64,000 bases of DNA, taken from Desarmillaria ectypa (lineage: Eukaryota; Basidiomycota; Agaricomycetes; Agaricales; Physalacriaceae). The position numbers were made by a program, and so were the translations under genes. This document shows, one piece after another, positions 25,318 through 36,148 of this stretch (position 1 is its first letter; each line of letters begins with the position of its first letter). The stretch is taken from NCBI GenBank assembly GCA_030407005.1, contig JAUDYN010000001.1, positions 1 to 64,000 of the forward strand, written 5' to 3'. The notes under the pieces were generated by a model. It saw only the letters and a list, made by a program, of their open reading frames with translations, did no database searches and was not told the origin of the DNA.

Positions 25318-25565
25318 TGTTGGGATTTGAGAGTTGAGCCGAGATGATGGCAATCCGGCATCATGCCGAACTTGCTGATTAAGAGAGAAATATTAGGAAA
25401 GTTGTAGAACATTCTAGTAAATTAGTATTTAGTATATAAGTAGGTACAGTAGTGTACATCTGCATACGTTTGCAGAGCTCAGCCAAGCGCAATACTATTG
25501 GCCTGACACCGCCCATGTACTAACTGGGAATGAACTGATCTACTCATCCCCCGTTTTTCACAACA
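25318..25565 (+). mobile_element. solo LTR, copy 1, with 5-bp target duplication
   Basis: A 248-bp element begins TGTTGGGATT and ends TTTCACAACA, the TG...CA ends of an LTR retrotransposon. It is flanked on both sides by AAAGT (25313-25317 and 25566-25570), an intact 5-bp target site duplication. An internal TATATAAG is a likely LTR promoter TATA. No internal retroelement sequence accompanies it, so it is a solo LTR left by LTR-LTR recombination. Two further copies differ from it by only a few bases. Confidence 0.92.
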
Positions 25566-27193
25566 AAAGTGCAGTGAAGTTCAGAGTCACAATAATGGAA
25601 GATTACGTTGGGCGTGGGGACTTGTCATTCGGAATAGACCCTGAATTTCTCAGAGTTTGCACACGCCATCATCCCGACACGAAAATCAACTGGTTCCACA
25701 TCATGGATCTGCAGGACTGTTGGTTATCCAGTGACATGGTGCTTTTTAAGTTCCATATTTAGGACTACCACATGACAGGGAGAAAGAAACATATTAGACA
25801 TGAAACGGGGCTGTGGATTGATAGTCGATCCCAGAAATAGCTGTGGTAGAATTCAATCGCGTTACCCTCGGCAGAACGACGGGAATATCAAAGCTGGCAT
25901 ACGCCCTGATGAGGAAAATTGAGAGGCATGCTGAGTAGAAGAATAGATTAGGACTATGTGTTGCCTAGGAGAAAATGAATACACTGCAGAGGCTGGTATG
26001 TTTTCGATAACCCAAAATGAGACCTTCCTTTTCGGCTCCAGTTTTTATGTCCTTGTTTTAAGTACCGTCGAGAACCTTGGCACGGTCCGGTTATTCGGTG
26101 ATCACGTGTACATTAAACATGATTTCCGTAGTTATCCGTTGTTCGTAGCTACATCCGCGACTATCGCTAGCCATCCGGCATTCTCATCCGGCATCTCTCT
26201 CTTGGAACCAGCGATACAGTTCCACCGTAAAACGAAAAAGTACGGTAATTCTTTTGTTCTATAGGGGGAAAAGTTGTTTAACACGTTTTACTGAAGGCCT
26301 TTTCAGTACCGAGAAAGGCTTTGCTAAAACGAAACCTTTTGAGTTTTCATTTTTCACGAACTAAATTGCAATGACCTCTGTTGTGATATGCGTGAGGATG
26401 AGGCTCCTCCAATCAAGGTTCAGATAAGCATATAGAAGCAGATTCATTCAGCCGTGTCTCGGTGCCATGAAGGAGAACCTTAGACTGCTCAGTAAAGACC
26501 CCGCAAGATGGGTTATACAAAATTGTAGATCCGCCGAATCGGTATATGAGCCCGCGCTACCTTCATAATAGTAGGCATTTGACGTCGTTGAGGGCTTAGG
26601 GCACCGCATGCATTGAACCGGAAGACAAACGACCAGAATCCAAAAGTGAGAACGAAGCGATCATTATTATGTTGGCGCTCAGGAATATGCTACGCTCAGA
26701 ACGGCGCATCGCACAAACTATTGGATAACACGCGCACCGCAGATCAAAGATCAGGTACGCTTCCCCAGGGTGTTAGAACAAAGCAGTTCAGGTTTACAGG
26801 AAGGCAGGTAGGCAAACGACTACAGGACACTGAAAAAACGGGCTGCTTAAATACCCTCCTGTATTCTTCTAGTACTTTCTTTCTCTTATTAATTCTTTAC
26901 TCAGCAGGAATCGTACTAACTGGATATTGGGCCAGCTCTGACAGCCACAGGGTGGAGGATAATAACACTATCGGATCTTCAATCTATTGGAGTTGCTGGT
27001 CTGTACGAGCTGTCGGAATCAACCGGATTCGCAGAACCGTTACTTACCGTGCCCGTACCTTTCCTTTCTTTACCATTTACCTTCAGGTCGACATACTAGG
27101 TATAAACGAGTTGCTCTTTTTGTTCCATCCCGTGCTCGAATTCCAATACAATCTACAACTGTATTGTTTACATCCATCTAGTCAATTCCACTT

Positions 27194-27312
27194 CCTATGC
27201 GTTGCCAGCACTACGAGTTTCGCCGGGCGCCTCGTGGGGTGGGTGGATGCTTTCACGTAGGAGTGATAGCACCGTGATGTCTCCGAGTGCGATGCGCGGC
27301 TTAGTTACTATT
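27194..27312 (+). repeat. dispersed repeat, copy 1
   Basis: About 110 bp, from CTATGCGTTGCCAGC through TACGAGTTTCGCCGG and CCTCGTGGGGTGGGTG to GGCTTAGTTACTAT. It recurs in inverse orientation at 40033-40134. It is GC-richer than its surroundings, and no ends or target duplications are evident. It could be the tail of a retroposon or a fragment of a multicopy gene. Confidence 0.6.
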
Positions 27313-28076
27313 TATTCACAACAAATATTCGCAGGTGCCAATCTTTTCTTTGTTACATGTCTAGAATCAGCTGATGTCTTTCGTTATCAACGATTTCTCA
27401 AGTTTTGGTGTAGATATATGATTCTTCGTCTTGTATGATCTTACGAAAGCTCCTGTGTGTCGTACTCGAGGAAGGAAGATCTGAGTGCTGTGCTGATCAT
27501 GACAAACATATATCTAATGCCTGCAGGAACCACTGGCTTGACAGTACTGATTTATACCACGCTGCGCCCAACATCACGTCCAGAAGCTACTGACTCCGTC
27601 GTACGTTGACTCTCCCGAATATCACTGTGCTGACTTTTGAATTCAAGGATTCGTAAGCTAACTGAGTGGTTATCGGACCCCAGGGGTAAATATACATACA
27701 ACTGACTAAATCTTTTTTGCGTACCTGAAACAAATGATGATGTGATTATTACGACAGCTTTTAAAAACGATCAGTATTATGTTATCAGACAAAGAAGGAA
27801 CCCAGCTAGTGGTTGGTGTTTGGTGTTTCGGCGGGAGGTGCGGTGAGTTTCTAAGATATATGATATTTGGTGATGATGGAGATATAAAGGATTTAGAATT
27901 CACGGATGTGCGATAACAGGTAAGTGGTTAGGAGGGTACCGACATTACTTATTTCTCAGCCCTCCCTTCTGGATCGATCTGGGACTAAGTATCTCCCTCA
28001 ACCATCGATAGATCTCCTTTCGTTACGTCACTGTCAGAAAACCAGATGAGTAAGCGGTGGTTATACACAAGGCAGA

Positions 28077-28103
28077 GGGGAGGGGAGGGGCGGGGCGGGG
28101 TGG
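28077..28103 (+). repeat. G-rich tract (G-quadruplex-capable)
   Basis: Five runs of four G separated by single A or C bases, followed by TGG. The pattern satisfies the usual G-quadruplex rule on the plus strand. No gene is placed next to it. Confidence 0.6.
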
Positions 28104-29148
28104 TAAGGCACTGAGAATGGAGGTTTTGTGCGTGCTTGGCAATCATCCACACATTCCTCTGCCTTCAAAATTCCCAGAGCTAGTCATTTGGGTTATCGCA
28201 GTAACAGTACCTCCCGGGCCCTGCATCTTCTTTCTAGTCTGTCCGAAGACAGCACAGTGCAACAGCCTTCCTTGTGCGATACCGAGCCATTGTCGGAGTT
28301 ATGGGTATTCAAGATGATATCTGAAAAGCTTGATTAGCAGTGAGAATAGAGCAAACATGTGTTGACTCACGTACAAACAAGTGAAGAACTGATCGATATC
28401 CAGTTTGGACCAAATCGCATCGCCAGCACGTGAATCTCGTCAACGGCCTACCCAGATATTACCCCAGTCTGCCCTTCTCCACCCACTCACCCTGCGCAGC
28501 GGTTGATCTCTTCATCCCAGTCATGTCCGAGGAGTACGCATACATTCCAAGCTCTACTGCGAAATGAAAGTTTTCGTCGATGCGTCGATAACTACTTGTG
28601 AGTCATAACAAGTACCTTCTCAATTCACCGGCGATCTAGAAAATCCCCGCCAGAGATCTTGCCCGCCCTACACGGAGTTCAGGATTTCCTCGTCATTCTC
28701 CGTGATGCGCGGTTACTCCACGCTACCTGTGTGGTGAATGTAGAAAACTTTTTTTTTTTGGTGGCTGTAAATGACTAGTTATTACCTGTCTCGCATCCTG
28801 TTTGAAGTCATTCAGTTTCCGGCAAGTTTTTCCTTATGCAACAAATGGCACTCGAAGAATGCACTAATCTTGCACGACAGATGTGTAATGGGTCCAGCGC
28901 GACTGGTTGCAGAACAAGAGACGTCGCTTACATCATCCGATGCGTCCATTTCCTTCCCGTCCCGCTCATGACCCGCATGACTCCCTCTTGTGCATTATGA
29001 CTAAGTCCATTGTGACTCAGAGCAGCGTAGCCGGTAGTGTATAACTCATGTATTCTAGTACAGTTTAAACCAGTTTCCTCCCCTTGCTGCTCTTTTGTTG
29101 TGTCACACCATTTCAGTTCCTCACACATTGGAAGACTCAGCACTACAG

Positions 29149-31242
29149 ATGGATAAAACTTTACTGCTAAGCAGTCTGGGTATAGCCACTGTGCTTTTTC
29201 TCGTATTCCAACTTCGGAAGGCCTTAATCACCAGAGCGAAGGTGAGAGGGCATGCTACTTGATTCTGTTATATACTCATGTCATCGCAGCTCAAAGCAAT
29301 TCTTACGGTCGGGTCATCTGGTGTCATCATGTCTTGGATAGATGCTTTCAAGTTCGTGCGCTACGCAAAGGAAATCATTGAAGAGGGTCATAGAATGGTG
29401 TGTATCGATCGCTTTATTCCTCAATTGGTAAAAATATGAATCATTGCGAGAAGTACCGTGGGTCAGCGTTCAGAGTGCCTTTGTTCGACCAATGGATAGT
29501 CGTGGTTAGTGGGGCAGAGAAAATTGGCGACATCCGAAAGTCATCCCTTGAGCAATTGTCTTCCCATGAGGTGAACGTAGATGTGGGTGCCCACTATTTC
29601 TAGGCATTGGTTGATTTACATATCAACATTTATAGCTTTTGCAGACGGACCATACTATCGATCGCTCAATCAGGACGGACCCCTACCACACAAAAGTCAT
29701 ACAAGGTGCTTTTACTCGCAACATCACAGCTTGTTTTGCCGATGTTCAGGACGAGATTGAAGCGGCCTTCAGAGACAATATACCGATGACTGAAGGTGCG
29801 ATAACTGAAGATGCTTCAAGATGCTCTGGCTAATATTACAGGAGACTGGATTGAGGTGCCTGCATATCAAACAATCTTGCAAATTGTATGCCGAACGACT
29901 AATCGGATGTTTGTTGGACTTCCTCTGTGTGAGTAATGCTTTCGTCCCAATCATCGATGATGTCTCAGTACGACTCATTATTAAGGTCGTAATCCCGACT
30001 ACATTGAACTCAATATCAACTTCACAATTAAGGCATTCATCTGTGCTCGAATCGTCAACCTTTTCCCGTCGTTCATGAAACCGTAAGTTTTCGAGCACAA
30101 TATTGTTCAAAGTATAATTAACTGTCAGGACATATATTCAGAATTGTGGGATCCATCATCACGCCTCGCCGGTGGGCTATGGCCAAAACTGAGAAATTCC
30201 TGGCTGAGACCATCCAAGAACGGCTGCTCCAGGAGAAATTCCATGGCAAGGATTGGCCGGGAAAACCGGTAAGGAAGTTTGCTTGGTATCAGCTGTGTTG
30301 GCTGTTTGTCTCATAACCTGGCAGAATGACATGCTTTCGTGGCTGCTCGACGCGACCAATGGTGATGAAGAAAGGCGCACGGTACAGAATTTGAGTGCTA
30401 GGATGCTCCTCACAAATGTGGCAGCCATCCACACGACATCTAATGTAAGCTGAATCATGCACCCGAGAGCACCAGCTGACAATGCTTATAGACGTTTACT
30501 TCCGCTTTGTATGCGTTAGCTGCGCATCCAGAATACGTTGAAATACTTCGGACTGAGGTGGAGTCTGTGATCAAGGAAGAAGGAAAAACGAAAGCCGCAA
30601 TGGGTAAGATGGACCAGCTTGACAGCTTCTTGAAGGAATCTCAGAGATTGTATGGTGGCTTTAGTATCTGTGAGTCGCGTTAACTTCATTCAATACTCGT
30701 TGTGACCATCAAGCAAAGTTACAATGCGTCGAATGGTTCGAAAGAAGGACTTCGTGTTTTCGGACGGGACAGTTATTCCTGTTGGGTGTCAAGTTGTCGT
30801 AGATTCTTTGAGCACTCATTCCGGTGAGGTACGGGTAATTTTCATTTCTATTACCGTCCTCTTTTTATAGGTTTTATGTGTAGGAAAACTACGAAAACCC
30901 ATTGGAATTTAAGCCGTGGAGGTTCTCCGAAAGGAGGAAACAGGAAGGCGAGGCTATTCACCACCAGATGGTCACGCCGAGCCTCGATTTTGTTTTCTTC
31001 GGCCACGGACGACCGGCATGGTACGTACAGATCTACACTTATATCCTTGGGTCTGATATTGACTCGTGTATAGTCCGGGTCGGTTCTTTGCAGTCAACGA
31101 ATTAAAGGCTCTCATGTGCTACGTTCTCATGAACTTTGACGTAAAGATGGACAAGATTCCACCGCCTATATGGTTCTCTTCTGATAAGTCCGCAAATAAA
31201 AGTAGTACGGTGTTGTTTAGAAAGCGTGTATGTATACCATGA
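29149..31242 (+). CDS. cytochrome P450 monooxygenase
   Basis: Twelve exons (29149-29241, 29290-29397, 29454-29576, 29636-29795, 29842-29928, 29986-30082, 30142-30268, 30325-30444, 30492-30669, 30719-30828, 30884-31020, 31074-31242) give 502 residues, the expected length. A single N-terminal membrane anchor (residues 4-24) places it at the endoplasmic reticulum. I-helix: NVAAIHTTSN. K-helix ExxR: KESQRL. Then ENPLEFKPWRF, and the heme loop FFGHGRPACPGRF, whose Cys codon is split by the last intron. The middle part (SIITPRRWAMAKTEKFL, NDMLSWLLDA) resembles fungal ent-kaurene-oxidase-like P450s. Exon 3 could end six bases earlier. No lesion is seen. The substrate is unknown, and there are no terpene cyclase or other pathway genes in the window. 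Confidence 0.88.
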
Positions 31243-32295
31243 ATGTAGAGGTACATCTCGTTAATGATCTTAGCCACTAGTGTGGCGTTTGGACGGAGAA
31301 GGATGAGTTGTAGGGATAAATATTTAAGTGAAGTTAAAGGACCATTCTATCCGTGTTTTGAATGGATAATCCCCTGCATAGAAGAAAGTGCGATTTCCGA
31401 AATCATTATGCTGGGTGTTTACATTGCGACGAGAGTTTAAATGTTTCATTAACATTGACGAGTCCCCGAGAATGGTAAGAATACATTCCAAGCGATAAGA
31501 GGGGACTGAAAAAGAAAAGATGGCCAAAAGCCGGCCCCGGTGGGCCTTGGTAGGCATACCGCTCGGGGGTCGTGCCGACACTGCCGGCCATCAGTACCTT
31601 CTTGCACTTCAACCACTGTCGTTGTTCCGACGCCTTCGTCGTCACCCTGCCATTACCGCAGAGCCCTTCAGAACGATACTTATGCCGCTACTGGCAACCT
31701 CTCATTCGTGGTATTGATAGCCCCTTATCGTTCATCTCGACCAACAGAATTCTTTAGCACCGTTGCCAAGAGGAGAAAAGCTGCTGATCCCTTCTCATCT
31801 TTATTGGCTCAGTGTTATTGATTTTGTTGTAGGCTGAGTAGAAGCCCCTGCGTTGTTCCATTTTTCGTGGCCGCCGTGAAACAAAATTGTGACAGCCGGA
31901 GCGACCGCACCGACAACAAAACGAACTCGTATGATATGCGTTCCTGCTCAGACCCAAAAATGTGGCAATAAGTACAAGTGAGACAGAGTAACTTCATAAA
32001 TTGGGCGGAGAATCGGTGTTAACTTGTTGAGGACTACGCTTGGTGAGCCTCATTACGACGCATTGTCCAGCATCATCTTATTTCATCGCAAGCTGAACGG
32101 CAGACCATTCAAGTCTACTTCACGCGATGGTTGGATAGGCGCTTGAGTTCGACTATCCAATATTTGGGACTTAGCAATCCTAACCCAGTTTCAAAGGAAC
32201 TGTGCTGAAAATCAGATAATATTTAGGTTCCTAAGCAACTTTCCATGGTCAAAATTGTATAGCATTCTGCTACGTTGAAGAATAAGAAGACAGCT
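31243..32295. other. intergenic
   Basis: Short frames only; nothing recognised. The P450 terminator region should lie just after 31242. Confidence 0.4.
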
Positions 32296-32543
32296 TGTTG
32301 GGATTTGAGAGTTGAGCCGAGATGATGGCAATCCGGCATCATGCCGAACTTGCTGATTAAGAGAGAAATATTAGGAAAGTTGTAGAACATTCTAGTAAAT
32401 TAGTATTTAGTATATAAGTAGGTACAGTAGTGTACATCTGCATGTGTTTGCAGAGCTCAGCCAAGCGCAATACTATTGGCCTGACACCGCGCATGCACTA
32501 ACTGGGAACTAACTGATCTACTTATCCCCCGTTTTTCACAACA
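32296..32543 (+). mobile_element. solo LTR, copy 2
   Basis: The same 248-bp LTR as at 25318, with the same TG...CA ends and only a handful of substitutions. Its flanks, CAGCT (32291-32295) and TAGAG (32544-32548), do not match each other. Its left flank is the exact reverse complement of the inner flank of copy 3 (AGCTG, 34348-34352). This suggests that the two LTRs exchanged flanks by recombination. Confidence 0.9.
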
Positions 32544-34352
32544 TAGAGAAACTGAACGCAAGCCTTAAGATGACGCATGCATGCGGTTGGAAATTAAACG
32601 CAAACGAACAGAAACGAGCTCGCAGGTGTGACGACGTGTCACATTTGCGTTCAACTCCTCGAGTTGAATCGTCCTAACTTTTGGTTGCTTCTAATATTTT
32701 GTAGTTTTGGCTTTTAATCATTATATATAGGCATTTTTAATATTTTTATGATCTAGTTTTTAATATTGTACTTCACCCTCTGCAGCCAGCTGGAGAGATT
32801 TCACTTAACTTCTTCAACCTGTCTTAGATACCTTCCTCCGAGTCTGTCTATGCAATACACCACTTTCTTTAGGATTAGACTCTCCAGTCGACCATTTTTC
32901 ATACAGGTTATCAATTTAATAAACATTTCGAGTGAAAGAATCGCTCTTGAGCTTGAATTTTTGACTCTTGAGTTTTGAATTTCAACTTTGAGGTGGTGTT
33001 ACTTCAAAAGAACCTTCAACTTTCTGATATTTGCTGAAATATATCCTGTGTCGATGTCTCTAGCAGCAATGATAAGCTACAGGATGTATTTTTCAGACTA
33101 GAAATCTCGAACACATCTCTGTCACGCTCGCACACGCAAACGAGGCTCGCAAGGCCTGTCGCAAAATTCTACGTGCCCCACTATTGCTTATCACTTTTCA
33201 GCATCAATATCAATTGTACTAACTAAACATAGGGTGCCAGCGGGGAACTAACTCGTTATGCTCAACCTCGCCGGACCGTTTATAGTACTAGATGTTCCCG
33301 ACTCGGAGCTCAGGTGCTGTTCTAACTCATTTGACTATTCATGACGAATGGCAACTGTTGTTGGAATCATACTCTTTACGCCTGAAGTGTATCACTAATA
33401 ACATTGGGGAACGAACCACGACAGAGAAGTACGTCTGTCTGAGGAACCTTCAAAACACAATGGGCTCGAGGCATCGATGTGCTGTTTTAGTTGGTCCAGG
33501 ACTGAAATGAGCTGACATCGTAGAAAAAGGATACTAGAAATACTTGTATCCTAGAAGTAGAGAGGTCGGAATACACAGCGCAAGATACGGTAGGCGAATA
33601 TAGTCTATCGGCACCAGAAGAAATTGATATCAATGAATCGCTCACCCACATCGCAACAACTATCACTCCGGTCATGCCTGAGTTTCTGCATGATGAAAAT
33701 GCATATTGGCACTGAAAAATTTCCTTATACAGTTTCCGTCCGGTCAGAAACAGAATTCTCCCGGAAGAAATCTGATTTCCAACAGAAGGAAACGTGTCTA
33801 AAGAAATTCTTTCAGCTCCGCGAACCATTTCTGTCAAATTTCCTTTGGGCTGACATTATTAGAGGTCAGGAGTGTATAGCGGTCACACTCAGACCGGGTA
33901 TCCTTCCCACATTCTCAAGCACATATGGGACAGTCATCTCTTAGTAGGGGCAAGAGGTCCGTCCCAGTGTCGATATCGAGCTACTCAATTTCAATCTTGT
34001 GAGTCAGAGAGAGAGTGAACAGTATATCATTGCGGAAAGTGTTAGCTCGAAGGCTGAGACTCTTCACTGATGGTGGAATGGTCGACAGGACCTCAAAATA
34101 GTCTCTCTACCAGAGGAACGTCATGTTCGCCAACTCAAGGGCTTCAAGGAGTTTTATTGATAGGAAAACCATTGCGTTACTGATTAGCACACCGTTTATC
34201 TTGGCGTTACGAATGAGAACGGAACAAGGTAGGAGTGTTATGGATGTCGTTTATATAGACAAATTTTTCCATCGGCAAAGAATAGGATAAGGGCACGATA
34301 TGTAGTTGAAATTTGTATATTGATATTTTCCACAATCATCGGCCTGAAGCTG
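32544..34352. other. segment between inverted LTRs, probably inverted
   Basis: This segment of 1,809 bp is bounded by LTR copies 2 and 3 in opposite orientation, with crossed target duplications. It carries the dispersed repeat at about 32575-33185. It also has weak F-box-like sequence (LTHLTIHDEWQLLLESY at about 33320-33370) that may be a decayed leucine-rich fragment. There is no intact gene. Confidence 0.6.
32575..33185 (+). repeat. dispersed AT-rich repeat, family 2, copy A
   Basis: Reads GGTGTGACG, TTCAACTCCTCGAGTTGAA, ATATTTTTATGATCTA, GGTGGTGTTAC and CAGAC, ending near GTCGCAAAATTCTACG. The same blocks in the same order occur in inverse orientation at 44432-44809. The right end resembles an inverted-repeat terminus seen at both ends of copy B. 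Confidence 0.65.
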
Positions 34353-34600
34353 TGTTGTGAAAAACGGGGGATGAATAGATCAGTTCGTTCCCAGTTAGTA
34401 CATGCGCGGTGTCAGGCCAATAGTATTGCGCTTGGCTGAGCTCTGCAAACGCATGCAGATGTACACTACTGTACCTACTTATATACTAAATACTAATTTA
34501 CTAGAATGTTCTACAACTTTCCTAATATTTCTCTCTTAATCAGCAAGCTCGGCATGATGCCGGATTGCCATCATCTCGGCTCAACTCTCAAATTCCAACA
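34353..34600 (-). mobile_element. solo LTR, copy 3
   Basis: The same 248-bp LTR in reverse orientation. Flanks are AGCTG on the left and CTGTA on the right. The right flank is the reverse complement (TACAG) of the inner flank of copy 2 (TAGAG), with one mismatch. Confidence 0.9.
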
Positions 34601-35089
34601 CTGTATGCACGCATGACTTATCTGTGAGATGTGTGGATTCGAGAGGTGACCGGTTCATCTAAAGTTCAAAGGAGGTAAGATTTCACGATCTTTTCGACGC
34701 GAAAAGGTACTATGATGGGGGGATATTTTTCTAAAACCAATACCTATGTGTTTATAGCCTTTCCATAGTATTCAATACCTTCCATAAGTCACAGCAATCA
34801 ACAATGACCTGCAGGTACATGTCCAGGAACTCGGAAAAAGTCAAGAAAATGATCCAGAGAGAACACCACTTACTAGTATCCTTGAAATGGAACTAAGCAT
34901 TAAAAGACCACACAAGCGAATGCATCCATGGAAGTTGAATGCAAGCGAACGCAGTTCAATGCACGCTCGCAAAATTCTCCTGGCCCATATAGTGCATATC
35001 CAGCATGCAAGCGTTAAGCATAAGAGCGTAAATGTACAAAAACCGAAAGCAATAACAAAGCAAGAGAAGTCATGAAGTTTATGACGAGA
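34601..35089. other. intergenic with a fragment of repeat family 2
   Basis: At 34,905-34,990 there are sequences like the ends of repeat family 2: CAAGCGAATGCA, then GCTCGCAAAATTCTCC. No gene is seen. Confidence 0.4.
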
Positions 35090-36026
35090 TCAACGATCCC
35101 TCGAATACAAATAAACCGCCGGTGCAGCCACTGCATCATCATCATATTCATCCTTCATGATACGCACGCCATTGATACGGCGCCTATCAAAGTCTCTCTT
35201 CTCGTATGTCTCATCGTATCCACGAGACCAATAGCCCTCAATCACGGACCGAAGTCTGTACCTAGACTCCTCTTCGTCATCAGAGGACGTAGTACTCGAT
35301 GACGCTGGTGGATGTCACACTTAGCTATGTTTATGTGACGTTTCTGGTACGGATGATATGAGTGCAGGGGAGACGACGAGGGGTACTGTTGAAGTGAAGA
35401 TGATGACGAGTGAGCAGGGCCGGAGGATGTGGCGCCTGGGTTGGTATGGTTTCGGTAGTGGCGACGCATGTTGGAGTTGACATTGAATTCCCTACCGCAC
35501 CCGGGGAATGGACATCGGAACGCTACCGTCATACGATGAGAAATATCATAATAAAGGTATGAATTATGTATGACTCACGGGTAGCACCCGTATGGGTGTT
35601 GACATGTATTCTCAGGCTACTTGGTCTATTGAAGCACTTATTGCATACCGTACAAACGTACTTCCTGTCTTGCTCGCCAAGGATAGCATCACCTTCTTCG
35701 CTTAGCATAAGCATAGACTCGGGGAGAGGTGGTGAGAAGGACTGTGGTTGATATGAGAGGGAAGCAGACGATGAAATGTGTTTGAGGGAGGCGGACGGAT
35801 CTGGACGAAGGTCATTGAAGGAGTATTGACTGTGCTTCATATGTGACAGTGCGTGCCCGTAGGCAGGGATCGGCATTGATGGGACACGTTGCACTTTGGG
35901 TAGGATGTGCAGCAGGTGCTCTGTAATTCACTGATTAGGCAAATCTTCAAAGACGAGAAAAATGAAGATACGAGTACCTGGGAATATCTCGCGTATGCTT
36001 GGGAGGGAAACAGAATTTGTCATCAT
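35090..36026 (-). pseudogene. C2H2 zinc-finger protein, paralog B, C-terminal frameshift
   Basis: Exons 36026-35978, 35920-35579 and 35522-35242 give a 223-residue open protein with the conserved leader (VSLPSIREIFP), finger 1 (YVCTVCNKCFNRPSSLRIH) and finger 2 (FRCPFPGCGREFN..NMRRHYRNH). About 65 residues after finger 2 the frame departs from its paralogs near 35,325. The acidic Ser/Asp/Glu tail (SSDDEEES) and the DRRR block continue intact in another frame as far as a stop at 35090-35092. A small indel has therefore replaced the tail. Both fingers remain intact, so a shortened DNA-binding protein may still be made. An assembly error is possible. The promoter module and TATA lie about 55 bp upstream. 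Confidence 0.75.
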
Positions 36027-36076
36027 GAGATAGTGGGGTGCTTGGGGAGGAAAGAGCTAAGACCAATCAGCAGATG

Positions 36077-36148
36077 ATTATATAGTGGCTGGTGGCTGCT
36101 TTATAGATCGGCAACTATCCGCAGTGCCGATATCATATATGTATTTTC
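36077..36148 (-). promoter_or_regulatory. shared promoter module of C2H2 paralog B
   Basis: On the minus strand this reads GAAAATACATAT, then GATATCGGCA, CTGCGGATAG, TTGCCGATC and about 20 bp later TATATAA. The core inverted repeat CGGCA-N11-TGCCG is perfect. The GGATCGGG block seen upstream in paralogs A and E is not conserved here. Confidence 0.7.

Larger units (their letters stand above)
25571..29148. other. gene-poor stretch
   Basis: No supportable gene, although a 215-codon frame occurs at 26613-27260. It overlaps a dispersed repeat at its 3' end and shows no family motif. A G-rich tract lies at 28077-28103. Confidence 0.4.

Noticed and set aside
26613..27260. 215-codon plus-strand frame
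   Set aside because: No motif and erratic composition, and its 3' end overlaps a dispersed repeat. It is most likely chance or decayed sequence.
29769..30482. Minus-strand frames opposite the P450
   Set aside because: The P450 exons on the plus strand have all family motifs and valid splice sites.
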